A DNA stretch of 11,425 nt, taken from assembly GCA_964459805.1 (NCBI GenBank), contig CAYWOD010000111.1, forward strand, positions 1-11,425, read 5' to 3'. The stretch comes from DAOVRL01 sp964459805 (GTDB lineage: Bacteria > Planctomycetota > Phycisphaerae > Sedimentisphaerales > Anaerobacaceae). The position numbers and the translations under genes were made by a program. This document shows positions 1 to 7,264 of the stretch, in pieces (within the stretch, counting starts at the first letter, position 1; the number at the start of each line of letters is the position of its first letter). The notes beneath the pieces are model-generated. The model did not search any database, had not been told where the DNA came from, and saw nothing but the letters and a program-made list of their open reading frames with translations.

Positions 1-8
1 GAAAAAAT

Positions 9-25
9 GAAAAAACGATTTTTTC
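9..25. repeat. Short A/T hairpin upstream of the DUF1080 gene
   Basis: GAAAAAA (9-15) and TTTTTTC (19-25) form a perfect 7-bp inverted repeat around CGA. It contains almost no GC pairs. It could be the tail of a terminator for a gene left of the window or simply A/T-rich promoter DNA. Nothing else was recognised in bases 1-78. Confidence 0.3.
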
Positions 26-88
26 TTTTCTAAGTAGGCCTAACCTGCAATTTTGAAGAAGCCTTTTTAGGACAAGAAAGGAGAACAA

Positions 89-1453
89 ATGAAGAGACTG
101 ACGTGTTGGGCAAATCTGATTGTAATTGCTGTTTCGCTGGTTTTTGCTTCGGCGGATTCGGTGAATGGGGCGGCGCGGGGGCAAAGGGCGTTGAATGTCC
201 CGCCAAAGAGGTTCAAGGCGCTTTTCAACGGCAGGGACCTGACCGGCTGGAAAGGGCTGGTCGGCAATCCCAAGACCCGGGCCAAGATGAGCAAAGCCGA
301 ACTGGCTGCGAAACAGGCTGCTGCGGACGAGAATATGCGAGCGCACTGGGATGTCGCCGACGGCGCGCTGGTCTTTGACGGCAGGGGGCACAGCCTTTGC
401 ACGGCGAAGGATTACGGCGATTTCGAGATGTTCGTGGATTGGAAGATTGAGAAGGGGGGCGACAGCGGGATTTATTTGCGCGGCACGCCGCAGGTCCAGA
501 TTTGGGATACGGCGAGAACGGGTTCCGGTGCGCAGGTGGGTTCGGGCGGCTTGTACAACAATAAGAAAGGGCCGAGCAAGCCGAAGAGCAAGGCCGACAA
601 ACCGGTGGGACAGTGGAATACCTTTCGGATTATCATGGCCGGCGACGTGGTTACGGTCTTCTTGAACGATGTGTTAGTGGTTGACCGCGTGGTGATGGAA
701 AACTACTGGCAGCGCGATAAGCCTATCTACCCCAACGGCCAGATTGAGCTTCAGTCGCACGGAAGCAACCTCTATTTCAGGAATATATTTATCCGTGAGA
801 TAAAGAACAAGCTGACCGAGCGCGAGAAGGCCGACGGCTTTAAGCCGCTCTTCAACGGCGAGGACCTGACCGGCTGGACCGACAAAGACGGCCTTGAACA
901 CAAGGGCTATCTCGTCAAGGACGGCATGATCATTGTCGAGCCCAAGCTCGGCGGCGGAGACCTTTACACCGCCCAGGAGTATGGTAACTTCATTATGCGA
1001 TTCGAGTTCAAGCTGACCCCCGGCGCCAACAACGGCCTGGGGATTCGCACGCCCAGAGGCGTCAATGCCGCGTACGAGGGGATGGAGCTGCAGATACTGG
1101 ATAACACGTCACCCCGGTACAAAAACCTGAGGCCTTATCAGTATCATGGGTCGATTTACGATGTAGTCCCGGCCGACCCGGACAAAAAAGGCTGTCTAAA
1201 GCCCGGCGTTAAGTGGGATTCAGACGATTGGAGTTGCGGAGACTGGAACTACGAGGAAGTCACAGCAAACGGAAAGCAGATAACCATCAACCTAAACGGC
1301 GCAACTATCGTCGATGCCGACATTTCAAAAGTCACTGACCCTAAAGTAATCGAAAGACATCCCGGTCTAAAGAACAAGAAGGGCTATATCGGCTTTTGCG
1401 GTCACGGCGACAAGCTTGCGTTTCGCAATTTGAGAATAAAGGTCCTTGATTAG
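89..1453 (+). CDS. Exported protein with two DUF1080 (3-keto-disaccharide hydrolase) domains
   Basis: This 454-residue protein has a Sec-type signal peptide (K2/R3, hydrophobic residues 8-20, probable cleavage near residues 26-29). Two copies of the DUF1080 beta-sandwich (Pfam 3-keto-disaccharide hydrolase) follow, at about 41-238 and 250-453. Each copy opens with a matching phrase (LFNGRDLTGW at 45-54, LFNGEDLTGW at 254-263). Each closes with a matching strand (FRNIFIREI near 230, FRNLRIKVL near 445). Most family members have one such domain, so this is a tandem duplication. Characterised relatives hydrolyse 3-keto-glycosides made by Gfo/Idh/MocA oxidoreductases, and the next gene encodes one. 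Export points to the periplasm. The start is supported by AGGAG at 79-83, five bases before the ATG. The fold assignment is firm; the substrate is unknown. Confidence 0.9.
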   Translation: MKRLTCWANLIVIAVSLVFASADSVNGAARGQRALNVPPKRFKALFNGRDLTGWKGLVGNPKTRAKMSKAELAAKQAAADENMRAHWDVADGALVFDGRGHSLCTAKDYGDFEMFVDWKIEKGGDSGIYLRGTPQVQIWDTARTGSGAQVGSGGLYNNKKGPSKPKSKADKPVGQWNTFRIIMAGDVVTVFLNDVLVVDRVVMENYWQRDKPIYPNGQIELQSHGSNLYFRNIFIREIKNKLTEREKADGFKPLFNGEDLTGWTDKDGLEHKGYLVKDGMIIVEPKLGGGDLYTAQEYGNFIMRFEFKLTPGANNGLGIRTPRGVNAAYEGMELQILDNTSPRYKNLRPYQYHGSIYDVVPADPDKKGCLKPGVKWDSDDWSCGDWNYEEVTANGKQITINLNGATIVDADISKVTDPKVIERHPGLKNKKGYIGFCGHGDKLAFRNLRIKVLD

Positions 1454-1475
1454 ACAAATCAGAAGGAAAGACATA

Positions 1476-2765
1476 ATGGATAAAAAAAGAATCGCAAAGC
1501 CAAAAACAGTTAGTCGCAGGCAGTTCTTGAGAAACTCGGCCCTTACAGCGGGGGCGGCGCTGGCGTGGCCGACGATTGTTCCTTCTTCGGTATTCGGCGC
1601 AAATGCTCCGAGCAACCGGATTACGGTCGGCTGCATAGGCGTTGGAGGCCAGGGTAGAGGCAATATGGGCAACTTCAAGGGCAATCGGGGCTCCGAGGTC
1701 GTGGCCGTATGCGATGTGGACGCCGCCCACAGGGAAAAGGCCCGTCAGTCCGTGGGCTTGAGTGGCGAGTCATCATATACTGATTTTCGCGATCTGCTGG
1801 CGCGGGACGATATTGACGCGGTCTCGGTGGCGACTCCCGACCATTGGCATGTCCCGGCTTCCACTGCTGCGGTCAGAGCGGGCATGGACGTTTATTGTGA
1901 GAAACCGCTGACCTTGACGATAGCCGAGGGACGTGTGCTTGCCGACGAGGTCAAGCGCTACGGCCGCGTCTTCCAGACCGGCTCTCAGCAGCGCTCCGGC
2001 AGGGAGTTTCGCAGGGGCTGCGAGCTGGTGGTCAATGGGCGGATAGGCAAACTGCATACGATGAGGGTTGGGATTCCCGGAAACAACAAGAAGTGCGGGC
2101 CGACCTGGACGCCTGAGCCGGTGCCAGCGGGCATGGACTATGATTTGTGGCTTGGGGGCGCTCCGTGGGAGCCATACCACACTCAGCGATGTCACTATCA
2201 GTTCCGCTTCATATTGGAGTATTCCGGGGGCCAAATCACCAACTGGGGCGCCCACCATCTGGATATCGCGCAGTGGGGCAACCAGGCAGATAATACCGGG
2301 CCGGTCAAAATCATCGGCAAGGGCGAGTTTCCCAAGACCGGGCTGTTCACGACGGCAACCAAAGTCGATGTCGAGTACACCTACGCCAACGGCGTTAAAC
2401 TGTTTCTCAAGACCGGAGGGGGTGGTACGCGTTTTGAGGGCAGCAAAGGATGGGTCTATGTGAACCGGGGCAAAATAGACGCTGAGCCGAAGTCGATTCT
2501 GGACTCGGTAATAGGGCCGAACGAAATTCATCTCTACGAGAGTCGCAGCCATACTCAGAACTTCCTCGATTGCATAAAGAGCCGCAAGGACCCAATCTGC
2601 AATGCCGAGGTCGGGCATCGCTCGAGCACGCTCTGTCATTTGGCCAATATCGCAATGTTGCTTGACCGGCCGCTCAAGTGGGACCCGCAAAAAGAGCAGT
2701 TCATAGGAGATCCCGAGGCCAATCACATGACCTGGCGGCCCAGGCGTGCACCCTATCTGCTGTAA
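1476..2765 (+). CDS. Tat-exported Gfo/Idh/MocA family oxidoreductase
   Basis: The 429-residue product has a Tat signal (SRRQFLRNS at 13-21, then a hydrophobic stretch to about 41). A Rossmann NAD(P)-binding loop follows (IGVGGQG, 54-60). The family EKP motif is at 142-144, with the presumed catalytic lysine K143. A C-terminal substrate-binding domain contains GGQITNWGAHHLDIAQWG (251-268), typical of exported planctomycete and Bacteroidota members. Tat export fits a protein that folds around its cofactor before transport. The frame is also open from a TTG at 1446, overlapping the previous gene. The ATG at 1476 is preferred because AAGGA at 1463-1467 precedes it by eight bases. The gene lies 22 bases after the DUF1080 gene, so the two are probably one operon. 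Inferred role: oxidation of a glycoside hydroxyl to a keto group for its DUF1080 partner. Confidence 0.9.
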   Translation: MDKKRIAKPKTVSRRQFLRNSALTAGAALAWPTIVPSSVFGANAPSNRITVGCIGVGGQGRGNMGNFKGNRGSEVVAVCDVDAAHREKARQSVGLSGESSYTDFRDLLARDDIDAVSVATPDHWHVPASTAAVRAGMDVYCEKPLTLTIAEGRVLADEVKRYGRVFQTGSQQRSGREFRRGCELVVNGRIGKLHTMRVGIPGNNKKCGPTWTPEPVPAGMDYDLWLGGAPWEPYHTQRCHYQFRFILEYSGGQITNWGAHHLDIAQWGNQADNTGPVKIIGKGEFPKTGLFTTATKVDVEYTYANGVKLFLKTGGGGTRFEGSKGWVYVNRGKIDAEPKSILDSVIGPNEIHLYESRSHTQNFLDCIKSRKDPICNAEVGHRSSTLCHLANIAMLLDRPLKWDPQKEQFIGDPEANHMTWRPRRAPYLL

Positions 2766-2896
2766 ACCTGTTGTAGTTTTGCCGGCGGGTATTTGTAATC
2801 GTTGCCGTTGCGTGAGGGCGCTTTAGCTCTTGAGGTTGCAGAGTTTGTCGATGATATTACCGTGCGAACATACAGGAGGTAATTCGCAGTAGGATA
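2766..2896. other. Gap between convergent genes, no clear terminator
   Basis: This 131-base gap separates two convergent genes, yet no strong GC hairpin with a T tract is visible. The only structure is TGCGAA (2863-2868) with TTCGCA (2883-2888), a 6-bp stem with a 14-base loop. A consensus-like AGGAGGT at 2874-2880 lies in that loop, but no reading frame follows it. Confidence 0.4.
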
Positions 2897-3205
2897 TTAG
2901 CTGCTTTTGAACCTGTCTATCATCTGCTGCACTTCTTCGGCGCCTTCGTCGTAGAATTTTTCTTCATCGGGGGCGAGGTGCTTCAACAGACGAAGGAACT
3001 CGCCGGCGTGTACGCGCTCTTCGTCGGCTATGTCTTTTAGGACTTCCCGGGCTAATTCGTCGTCGGTGGATTCAGCAAGCTGCATATAGAGTTGAACGGC
3101 TTCGTATTCGGCAGCGATCTGAAACCTTATGGCGCGAACCAACTCTGAATGAGTTAGCTTTCTGTCGTGCGCCAGACCGGCAAAAGACGATCCAAAATCA
3201 GGCAT
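2897..3205 (-). CDS. Half-ferritin (encapsulated-ferritin-like / rubrerythrin-like protein)
   Basis: The product is 102 residues, essentially two long helices. The first carries the metal-ligand glutamate in the AAEYEAVQLY segment (31-40; E33 is the likely ligand). The second carries the ExxH pair E63/H66 in DEERVH (61-66). The length and the E...ExxH spacing match single-hairpin ferritins (EncFtn type) that assemble into a ferroxidase across a subunit interface. The same fold is fused to some archaeal encapsulins. An acidic tail follows (80-97). There is no signal peptide, so it should be cytoplasmic or inside a compartment. The ribosome site AAGGAG (3213-3218, reverse strand) is seven bases before the ATG. 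It lies 46 bases downstream of the FucI-like gene on the same strand and could be co-transcribed. No encapsulin shell gene is in the window. A rubrerythrin-like stress protein is the main alternative. Confidence 0.8.
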   Translation of the reverse strand: MPDFGSSFAGLAHDRKLTHSELVRAIRFQIAAEYEAVQLYMQLAESTDDELAREVLKDIADEERVHAGEFLRLLKHLAPDEEKFYDEGAEEVQQMIDRFKSS

Positions 3206-3251
3206 AGTTAAGCTCCTTCTTCAAAACCACCATAATTTTCCTGCAACGGTC

Positions 3252-4709
3252 TTAGATATGTACGACCTTTATTCCTGCGAGCTGGCAGTATGCTTTGAAC
3301 GGAAGCTCCAGGTCTCCGTATATGAACAGTTGATGGAAGCCCTTTGTGTCTCGGCAGTCGGGCACATCGTCGAGTTCGAGCTCGACGGAGGTCCGGCAGC
3401 CGCCCGCCGGTGGCGTCTCGATGTTGCGAAGCACTCGCCCGGTGCCCAGTATAATCGAGCCGGGGCCCTGGAACTTCATAATGGTAACCTTTTGGCCCTT
3501 GCGCCAGAGCACCTGCATTGCGACGCCCGTGTTGGACTCAGAGTGCGTGCGGAGGATAAATGGCTCGGGCCCCTTCTCGAAGCCGTCGAGTTTGGTCGCG
3601 CAGGTGCAGTGCGCGCCCATCAGCGTATTGTTGACGGTGTTTGGCGCCGGGTCCTGCATGAATCCGGGCCGGTCGAACAGGAGATTCGTCAGCCGGGTGG
3701 AAATGGCGGCGTTCCAGTCCGCCTCGCACGTCCCCAGCCCGCCCTCGTCGCGAAGCCGTGAAAAGGCAAGACAGGGTGGCTGTATCAGGCGACTACTAAC
3801 CGGACCCAGGCAATCCATCGAGAAGCCCTGGCAATTCTCAGCCGCCATAAGACGTCGGCAGACAAAGTAGTTCTTGGCGGCCGCGAGTATGTCTTTCTTC
3901 GTGGGCTCAACAATTTTCTTGGCATTCTTGGCATAATAGTCGGCCATTGCTCGTACCTCATCGCTTTCCTGGACCTTCTTGAACTCATCCAGGAATCGCT
4001 TGGTTGGAATGTAACGAAGCGTGGTGCCGATGACGTCGAGCTTTTTGTCCTCGGTCTTGTTGCCTCTGCAGATGCAGATGCGGGTATTTTTCATTTGCCG
4101 GATCGTGTTGAGCATTCTCAGGCCGAATTCAAGCCAACTGAGATCCTGCGTTGCGGCGACAAAGACGCCGGGGATATTTCGCGTCGCCTGCAGATCTCCG
4201 GTGAACGAAGTCCCCATCGGACTGAACACTATCGTCGGGATGTTGCCGCGATTCTTCGCGATATTGTTCGTATGGCCCCATGAGTTGAAGCCGGGGTGGT
4301 GAAGGCACATACTGATAACCATCAGGCCGTCCGGCGGAGATTTCTTCAGGTTCTCGAGGAGGGTATTTTCCACATTAGAATTGTGGATCGGCTCAGCCAT
4401 AACCTCCAGGTTGACGCCAAATTTCTTGGCGGCGTCTTTGAGGATTTTGGTGTATTGGGCCTGCCGTTCCGCGATATTGTAGGCCGCGCCAGGCCAGCCC
4501 ATCCAGTACCCTTTGACGTTTGGCCGCACGAATACCGCCTTAACCCGGGCCTTTTTGGCGGGGCTCGCCTCGGCTGCCAACACAGACGAGGCGAAATCAA
4601 GCAGCCCCACCTGATTGGCCGCGGCGATGGCCCCGGCGGTCGCCATAAAACTTCGACGGTTCAACATTAGCGGACAACCGGATTTTGCGTGGGTTCCGTT
4701 AGTTTGCAT
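3252..4709 (-). CDS. Tat-exported protein resembling the L-fucose/L-arabinose isomerase fold
   Basis: This 485-residue protein has a Tat signal (NRRSFMATAG at 17-26, with cleavage expected near AEA, 46-48). The mature part reads like members of the FucI/AraA isomerase superfamily. An N-terminal alpha/beta region (about 55-215) contains VMAEPIHNS (103-111) and a DGLMVISMC strand (127-135). A middle region carries GTCEADWNAA (326-335), with acidic residues where the family places its metal ligands. The C-terminal barrel-like part contains HCTC (367-370), H389 and H459. True sugar isomerases are cytoplasmic, so an exported homologue may have a different activity on sugars or may only bind them. 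The start is supported by AAGGAG (4718-4723, reverse strand) eight bases before the ATG. M15 is an in-frame alternative start that would also keep the Tat motif. Assignment is at fold level only. Confidence 0.72.
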   Translation of the reverse strand: MQTNGTHAKSGCPLMLNRRSFMATAGAIAAANQVGLLDFASSVLAAEASPAKKARVKAVFVRPNVKGYWMGWPGAAYNIAERQAQYTKILKDAAKKFGVNLEVMAEPIHNSNVENTLLENLKKSPPDGLMVISMCLHHPGFNSWGHTNNIAKNRGNIPTIVFSPMGTSFTGDLQATRNIPGVFVAATQDLSWLEFGLRMLNTIRQMKNTRICICRGNKTEDKKLDVIGTTLRYIPTKRFLDEFKKVQESDEVRAMADYYAKNAKKIVEPTKKDILAAAKNYFVCRRLMAAENCQGFSMDCLGPVSSRLIQPPCLAFSRLRDEGGLGTCEADWNAAISTRLTNLLFDRPGFMQDPAPNTVNNTLMGAHCTCATKLDGFEKGPEPFILRTHSESNTGVAMQVLWRKGQKVTIMKFQGPGSIILGTGRVLRNIETPPAGGCRTSVELELDDVPDCRDTKGFHQLFIYGDLELPFKAYCQLAGIKVVHI

Positions 4710-4825
4710 TGTGGTGTCTCCTTAACTTAATGCACTGTCTCGTATTCGCCGTTTCTGCGAAACTCATAAATCCATAGAATTCTCTATCGGCTGGACGAAA
4801 TAATCAAGCAAAAAATCCTTTGGGG

Positions 4826-4854
4826 TTGCCGAGGCAGGCGGCTGCGGGTATATT
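4826..4854 (+). promoter_or_regulatory. Sigma70-type promoter for dapB
   Basis: TTGCCG (4826-4831) and TATATT (4849-4854) are separated by exactly 17 bases. Transcription would begin near 4861, after the upstream in-frame ATG at 4820, which argues that translation does not start there. No comparable promoter was found on the opposite strand for the divergent FucI-like gene. Confidence 0.55.
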
Positions 4855-4888
4855 CTTGACTGCTAACATGGACTTCAGGGGTCAAAAT

Positions 4889-5686
4889 ATGAATACCAAA
4901 CTTGTAATTGTCGGTGCGGCGGGACGAATGGGCAGGCGGATTGTGTCGCTGGCCGTTGAATCGGGCGAGTTCCAGGTTGTCGGTGCGGTGGAGAGGCGGG
5001 GGCATCCCGATATCGGCAAAGACGCCGGTGTTGTAGCCGGGGCCGGGCCGATAGATGTTAAGCTGGCCGATGTTTTTCCAGAGCGCGCCGATGTGGCAAT
5101 TGATTTTTCATTGCCGCAAGCAATGGCTGCAACGGTTGACTACTGCGCCGAGAGCAGGGTCGCTCTGGTTTCGGGAACTACGGGACTTACGGACGACCAG
5201 CGTGCGAAGATTGAGGCCGCTGCCCAAAAAATAGCCGTGATATACGGGACTAATATGAGCGTGGGGATGAATGTGCTGTTCGACCTTGTCGGCAAGGTCG
5301 CTGCGATGCTCGGCGACCAATACGACATCGAGATAGTAGAGCAGCATCACCGCTTCAAAAAGGATGCGCCCAGCGGAACCGCCCTTACTTTAGCCGAGAA
5401 TATCTGCAAGGCGACCGACCGAGAGTTTCCGGCCGCTGTTACTCACGGCAGGAGCGGCAAGGACGCGCTGCGGGAAAAGGGGACTATCGGGGTGCACGCG
5501 GTGCGGGCCGGCGATATCACAGGCGTTCATTCGGTAATATTCGGGACCTTGGGCGAGACGGTGACTATCGGCCATACCGCCAACAGCAGAGATACCTTCG
5601 CCCGCGGCGCACTGCAAGCGGCAAAATGGCTGGCCGACAAAAAGCCGGGCCTCTACTCAATAGCCCACGTCCTGGGTATAGAGTAA
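4889..5686 (+). CDS. dapB: 4-hydroxy-tetrahydrodipicolinate reductase
   Basis: This enzyme reduces the dehydrated form of 4-hydroxy-tetrahydrodipicolinate with NAD(P)H in the diaminopimelate/lysine pathway, in the cytoplasm. The 265-residue length is normal for the family (about 270). Visible motifs are the nucleotide-binding loop GAAGRMG (9-15), SGTTGL (95-100), and the signature EQHHRFKKDAPSGTA (151-165) with the catalytic His-His pair (153-154) and a lysine. The start at 4889 is chosen because MNTKLVIVG is the usual N-terminus and AGGGG (4877-4881) lies seven bases upstream. In-frame ATGs at 4820 and 4868 precede or crowd the predicted transcription start. No other lysine gene is in the window, so dapB appears to be a single-gene unit here. 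Confidence 0.95.
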   Translation: MNTKLVIVGAAGRMGRRIVSLAVESGEFQVVGAVERRGHPDIGKDAGVVAGAGPIDVKLADVFPERADVAIDFSLPQAMAATVDYCAESRVALVSGTTGLTDDQRAKIEAAAQKIAVIYGTNMSVGMNVLFDLVGKVAAMLGDQYDIEIVEQHHRFKKDAPSGTALTLAENICKATDREFPAAVTHGRSGKDALREKGTIGVHAVRAGDITGVHSVIFGTLGETVTIGHTANSRDTFARGALQAAKWLADKKPGLYSIAHVLGIE

Positions 5687-5771
5687 GCTGCGAGCCTGTT
5701 CGATCCACCCCAAGACAAGAACCGACTCCGCTGCCTGCGATATCTGCGGCTTCGCCACAGAGAATACCCTC

Positions 5772-5984
5772 TCACCCCAGCCTCTCGTCAATTTCACCAT
5801 TTGGCAGCATATTATCAGGATGGTAGATACCCTGGGCCTCCAGCTTGTACCGCTCACACTCTCTCCAGCCATCCTCGCACTGACAATACTTCGCAGACCA
5901 ACCGGAGTCTATCTTTTTTTCTCTCTCGTACCTTCGCAGGGGACAAACATGATACCACTTGCAGCACATTTTCCTCGACACCAT
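5772..5984 (-). CDS. Small Cys-rich conserved-looking protein, possible metal or Fe-S binder
   Basis: With the start at 5984 the product has 70 residues and six cysteines: C7, C8 and C14 (CCKWYHVC), then C34, C36 and C43 (YCQCEDGWREC). The tail IYHPDNMLPNGEIDERL completes it. The clustered Cys and aromatic residues suggest a zinc or iron-sulfur site. The overall pattern recalls a widespread family of small bacterial and archaeal Cys proteins, but no name can be given with confidence. The frame stays open upstream to 6146. That extension runs through the inverted-repeat element at 6061-6171 and yields the low-complexity peptide often produced by such repeats. A start at 5984 or 5969 is therefore preferred. 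GAGG lies close before the 5969 ATG. The C-terminus converges on dapB 85 bases away. Confidence 0.6.
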   Translation of the reverse strand: MVSRKMCCKWYHVCPLRRYEREKKIDSGWSAKYCQCEDGWRECERYKLEAQGIYHPDNMLPNGEIDERLG

Positions 5985-6060
5985 TAGCCGACTATCGATT
6001 CGTAGTTTCTCAAATACCTCTGTCGCTTCTCGTGCGGCTTTGGTTATGACTAAATAGTTC

Positions 6061-6171
6061 CTGTTGCGGAAACAGCATTTGTCATTCCTGCGAAAGCAGG
6101 AATCCAGGTTTTTCGATATGGACCCCTGCTTTCGCAGGGGTAACATCGTCAGTTTTGGCTTTCCGCAACAG
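6061..6171. mobile_element. MITE/REP-like element with perfect 12-bp terminal inverted repeats
   Basis: CTGTTGCGGAAA (6061-6072) and TTTCCGCAACAG (6160-6171) are perfect inverted repeats bounding 111 bp. Inside are two hairpins: ATTCCTGC-GAAA-GCAGGAAT (6084-6103) and CCCCTGC-TTTC-GCAGGGG (6123-6140). Their 14-base cores are exact reverse complements of each other, so the whole element is a nested palindrome. The heptamer TAAATAG occurs on both sides (6051-6057 and 6176-6182), a possible target duplication offset by 3-4 bases from the repeats. The core resembles dispersed palindromes known from many bacterial genomes. There is no coding capacity, so any movement would need a transposase supplied elsewhere. 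It could also act as a bidirectional terminator. Confidence 0.65.
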
Positions 6172-6200
6172 ATATTAAATAGACATATTCTGCGTAAGGG

Positions 6201-7025
6201 CTACTTTGAAATAGCTTGAATCTTCAGAACGCGGCCCACGCCCATCTTTACAAAATCCGATCCGTATGCCTGCCTGAACAAACCAATTGCCGTATCGCCT
6301 GTGCAGTGGGTCGGCCCTACCTTCTTAACACCAAAGCGTTTGAACTCCTTCACGATGTTCTTGATTTCGGGTTCCGACTTGCCGATAAGGTGAAATCCTC
6401 CAAAAACCAGGTAGATGTCTTTGGGTAGTATCGCTTTGGCTTTCCGCACTATCTCGACTATTCCGGGATGTGAACAGCCCGCCACTACGACCGACCCCTC
6501 AGCCGTATCGATTATCACGGACTGCTCTATAATGCGGCGACCCATTTGCCCTGTTAGGTGTACGCCTCTGCATATCTCAATAGGAACCTTGGCAGTAGCT
6601 ACCCGGGCTCCCATCTGCTTAACCTTCCGGACAAAGGTTTCAGGGCATGAGACAGGCAGATATACCAAGACATCGCTGTTCTTGCCCAGAAACGAAAGCA
6701 AGCCTCCGAAATGGTCTCTGTGGTTGTGCGAGATTACAACTATCTCAACATCCTTTGGCTCGACTCCCAGCTTCCCGATATTGTAAAGCAAAAGCTCGCC
6801 CTTCATTCCTGTATCGAAAAGAATGTTCTTTTCCGTGCCGGTCACCAGACACGAGAAACCCCAGTCCGGCTTCAACCCCTTGGCAAAAACATAGTTGTCA
6901 TAAAGAACCGTTACGGTTATCTGCTTTTTTTCTTTCTTGGCGCTCTTCCTGCTTCCAGAGGCGCCTTGGTATGTTGAGCCGACCAGAACCAAACAGAATA
7001 TGCACAAAATTATAAGATTCTTCAT
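6201..7025 (-). CDS. Exported metallo-beta-lactamase-fold hydrolase (COG1237-like)
   Basis: The 274-residue product begins with a Sec signal peptide (hydrophobic 4-16, cleavage probable near 20-24). The MBL fold follows. The zinc motif HNHRDH (100-105) gives H100, H102, D104 and H105; H186 lies in AGCSHPG (182-188) and H212 in GGFHL (209-213). GPTHCTGD (237-244) is the signature of the branch often annotated as dihydropterin-6-methyl-4-(ribofuranosyl)aminobenzene-phosphate synthase-like. That annotation is from family resemblance; the export signal argues for a periplasmic hydrolase of unknown substrate. GAGGTG (7031-7036, reverse strand) lies five bases before the ATG. The gene has its own promoter and possible operator upstream, so it is probably a separate unit from the pseudopilin gene. 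Confidence 0.85.
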   Translation of the reverse strand: MKNLIILCIFCLVLVGSTYQGASGSRKSAKKEKKQITVTVLYDNYVFAKGLKPDWGFSCLVTGTEKNILFDTGMKGELLLYNIGKLGVEPKDVEIVVISHNHRDHFGGLLSFLGKNSDVLVYLPVSCPETFVRKVKQMGARVATAKVPIEICRGVHLTGQMGRRIIEQSVIIDTAEGSVVVAGCSHPGIVEIVRKAKAILPKDIYLVFGGFHLIGKSEPEIKNIVKEFKRFGVKKVGPTHCTGDTAIGLFRQAYGSDFVKMGVGRVLKIQAISK

Positions 7026-7136
7026 CTTTTCACCTCGCGAATAACGTTCCTTCTTCAGCCGTTCTATACTCTATGGACTGCGATCCGGGCACTTTTGGCT
7101 CAACGCAATCAACTCAATCTCAGCGGTCTTTAACCA

Positions 7137-7154
7137 AGTGCCACACACGGCACT
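7137..7154. promoter_or_regulatory. Candidate operator palindrome overlapping the hydrolase promoter
   Basis: AGTGCC (7137-7142) and GGCACT (7149-7154) form a perfect 6-bp palindrome with a 6-base centre. It overlaps the -10 element and the predicted transcription start, the usual place for a repressor site. No regulator gene is adjacent. Confidence 0.35.
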
Positions 7155-7180
7155 ATACCGGATTTCCAAAGAACCGGCAA
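7152..7180 (-). promoter_or_regulatory. Sigma70-type promoter for the MBL-fold hydrolase gene
   Basis: Read on the reverse strand, TTGCCG (7180-7175) and TATAGT (7157-7152) are separated by exactly 17 bases. Transcription would begin near 7145, leaving a leader of about 120 bases before the ATG at 7025. The rest of the gap 7026-7264 holds no recognisable gene. Confidence 0.5.
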
Positions 7181-7264
7181 GTTTTGCCCATCTTCCTGGC
7201 GGGAGGCTCTGGAACGCGAGCGGGGATTTGCAGCGGGATTCCCGCGGCGGCGCGCAGCGGAGCG

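Noticed and set aside
1773..2726. 317-residue reverse-strand open frame
   Set aside because: It lies wholly antisense to the Gfo/Idh/MocA gene, whose motifs are unmistakable, and its translation shows no family motif.
2874..2880. Perfect ribosome-binding-like AGGAGGT on the plus strand
   Set aside because: No start codon with a usable frame follows; it lies between convergent genes.
3258..3870. Two long forward open frames (167 and 174 residues)
   Set aside because: Both are antisense to the FucI-like gene and arise from its GC-rich codon use.
4751..4763. GTTTC-TGC-GAAAC palindrome in the divergent gap
   Set aside because: Only five base pairs and not aligned with a recognisable promoter, so not enough to call an operator.
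5985..6146. N-terminal extension of the small Cys-rich protein
   Set aside because: Part of it is translated from the inverted-repeat element and gives the repetitive CFRRND-type peptide common to such repeats; the conserved-looking part starts at 5984 or 5969.
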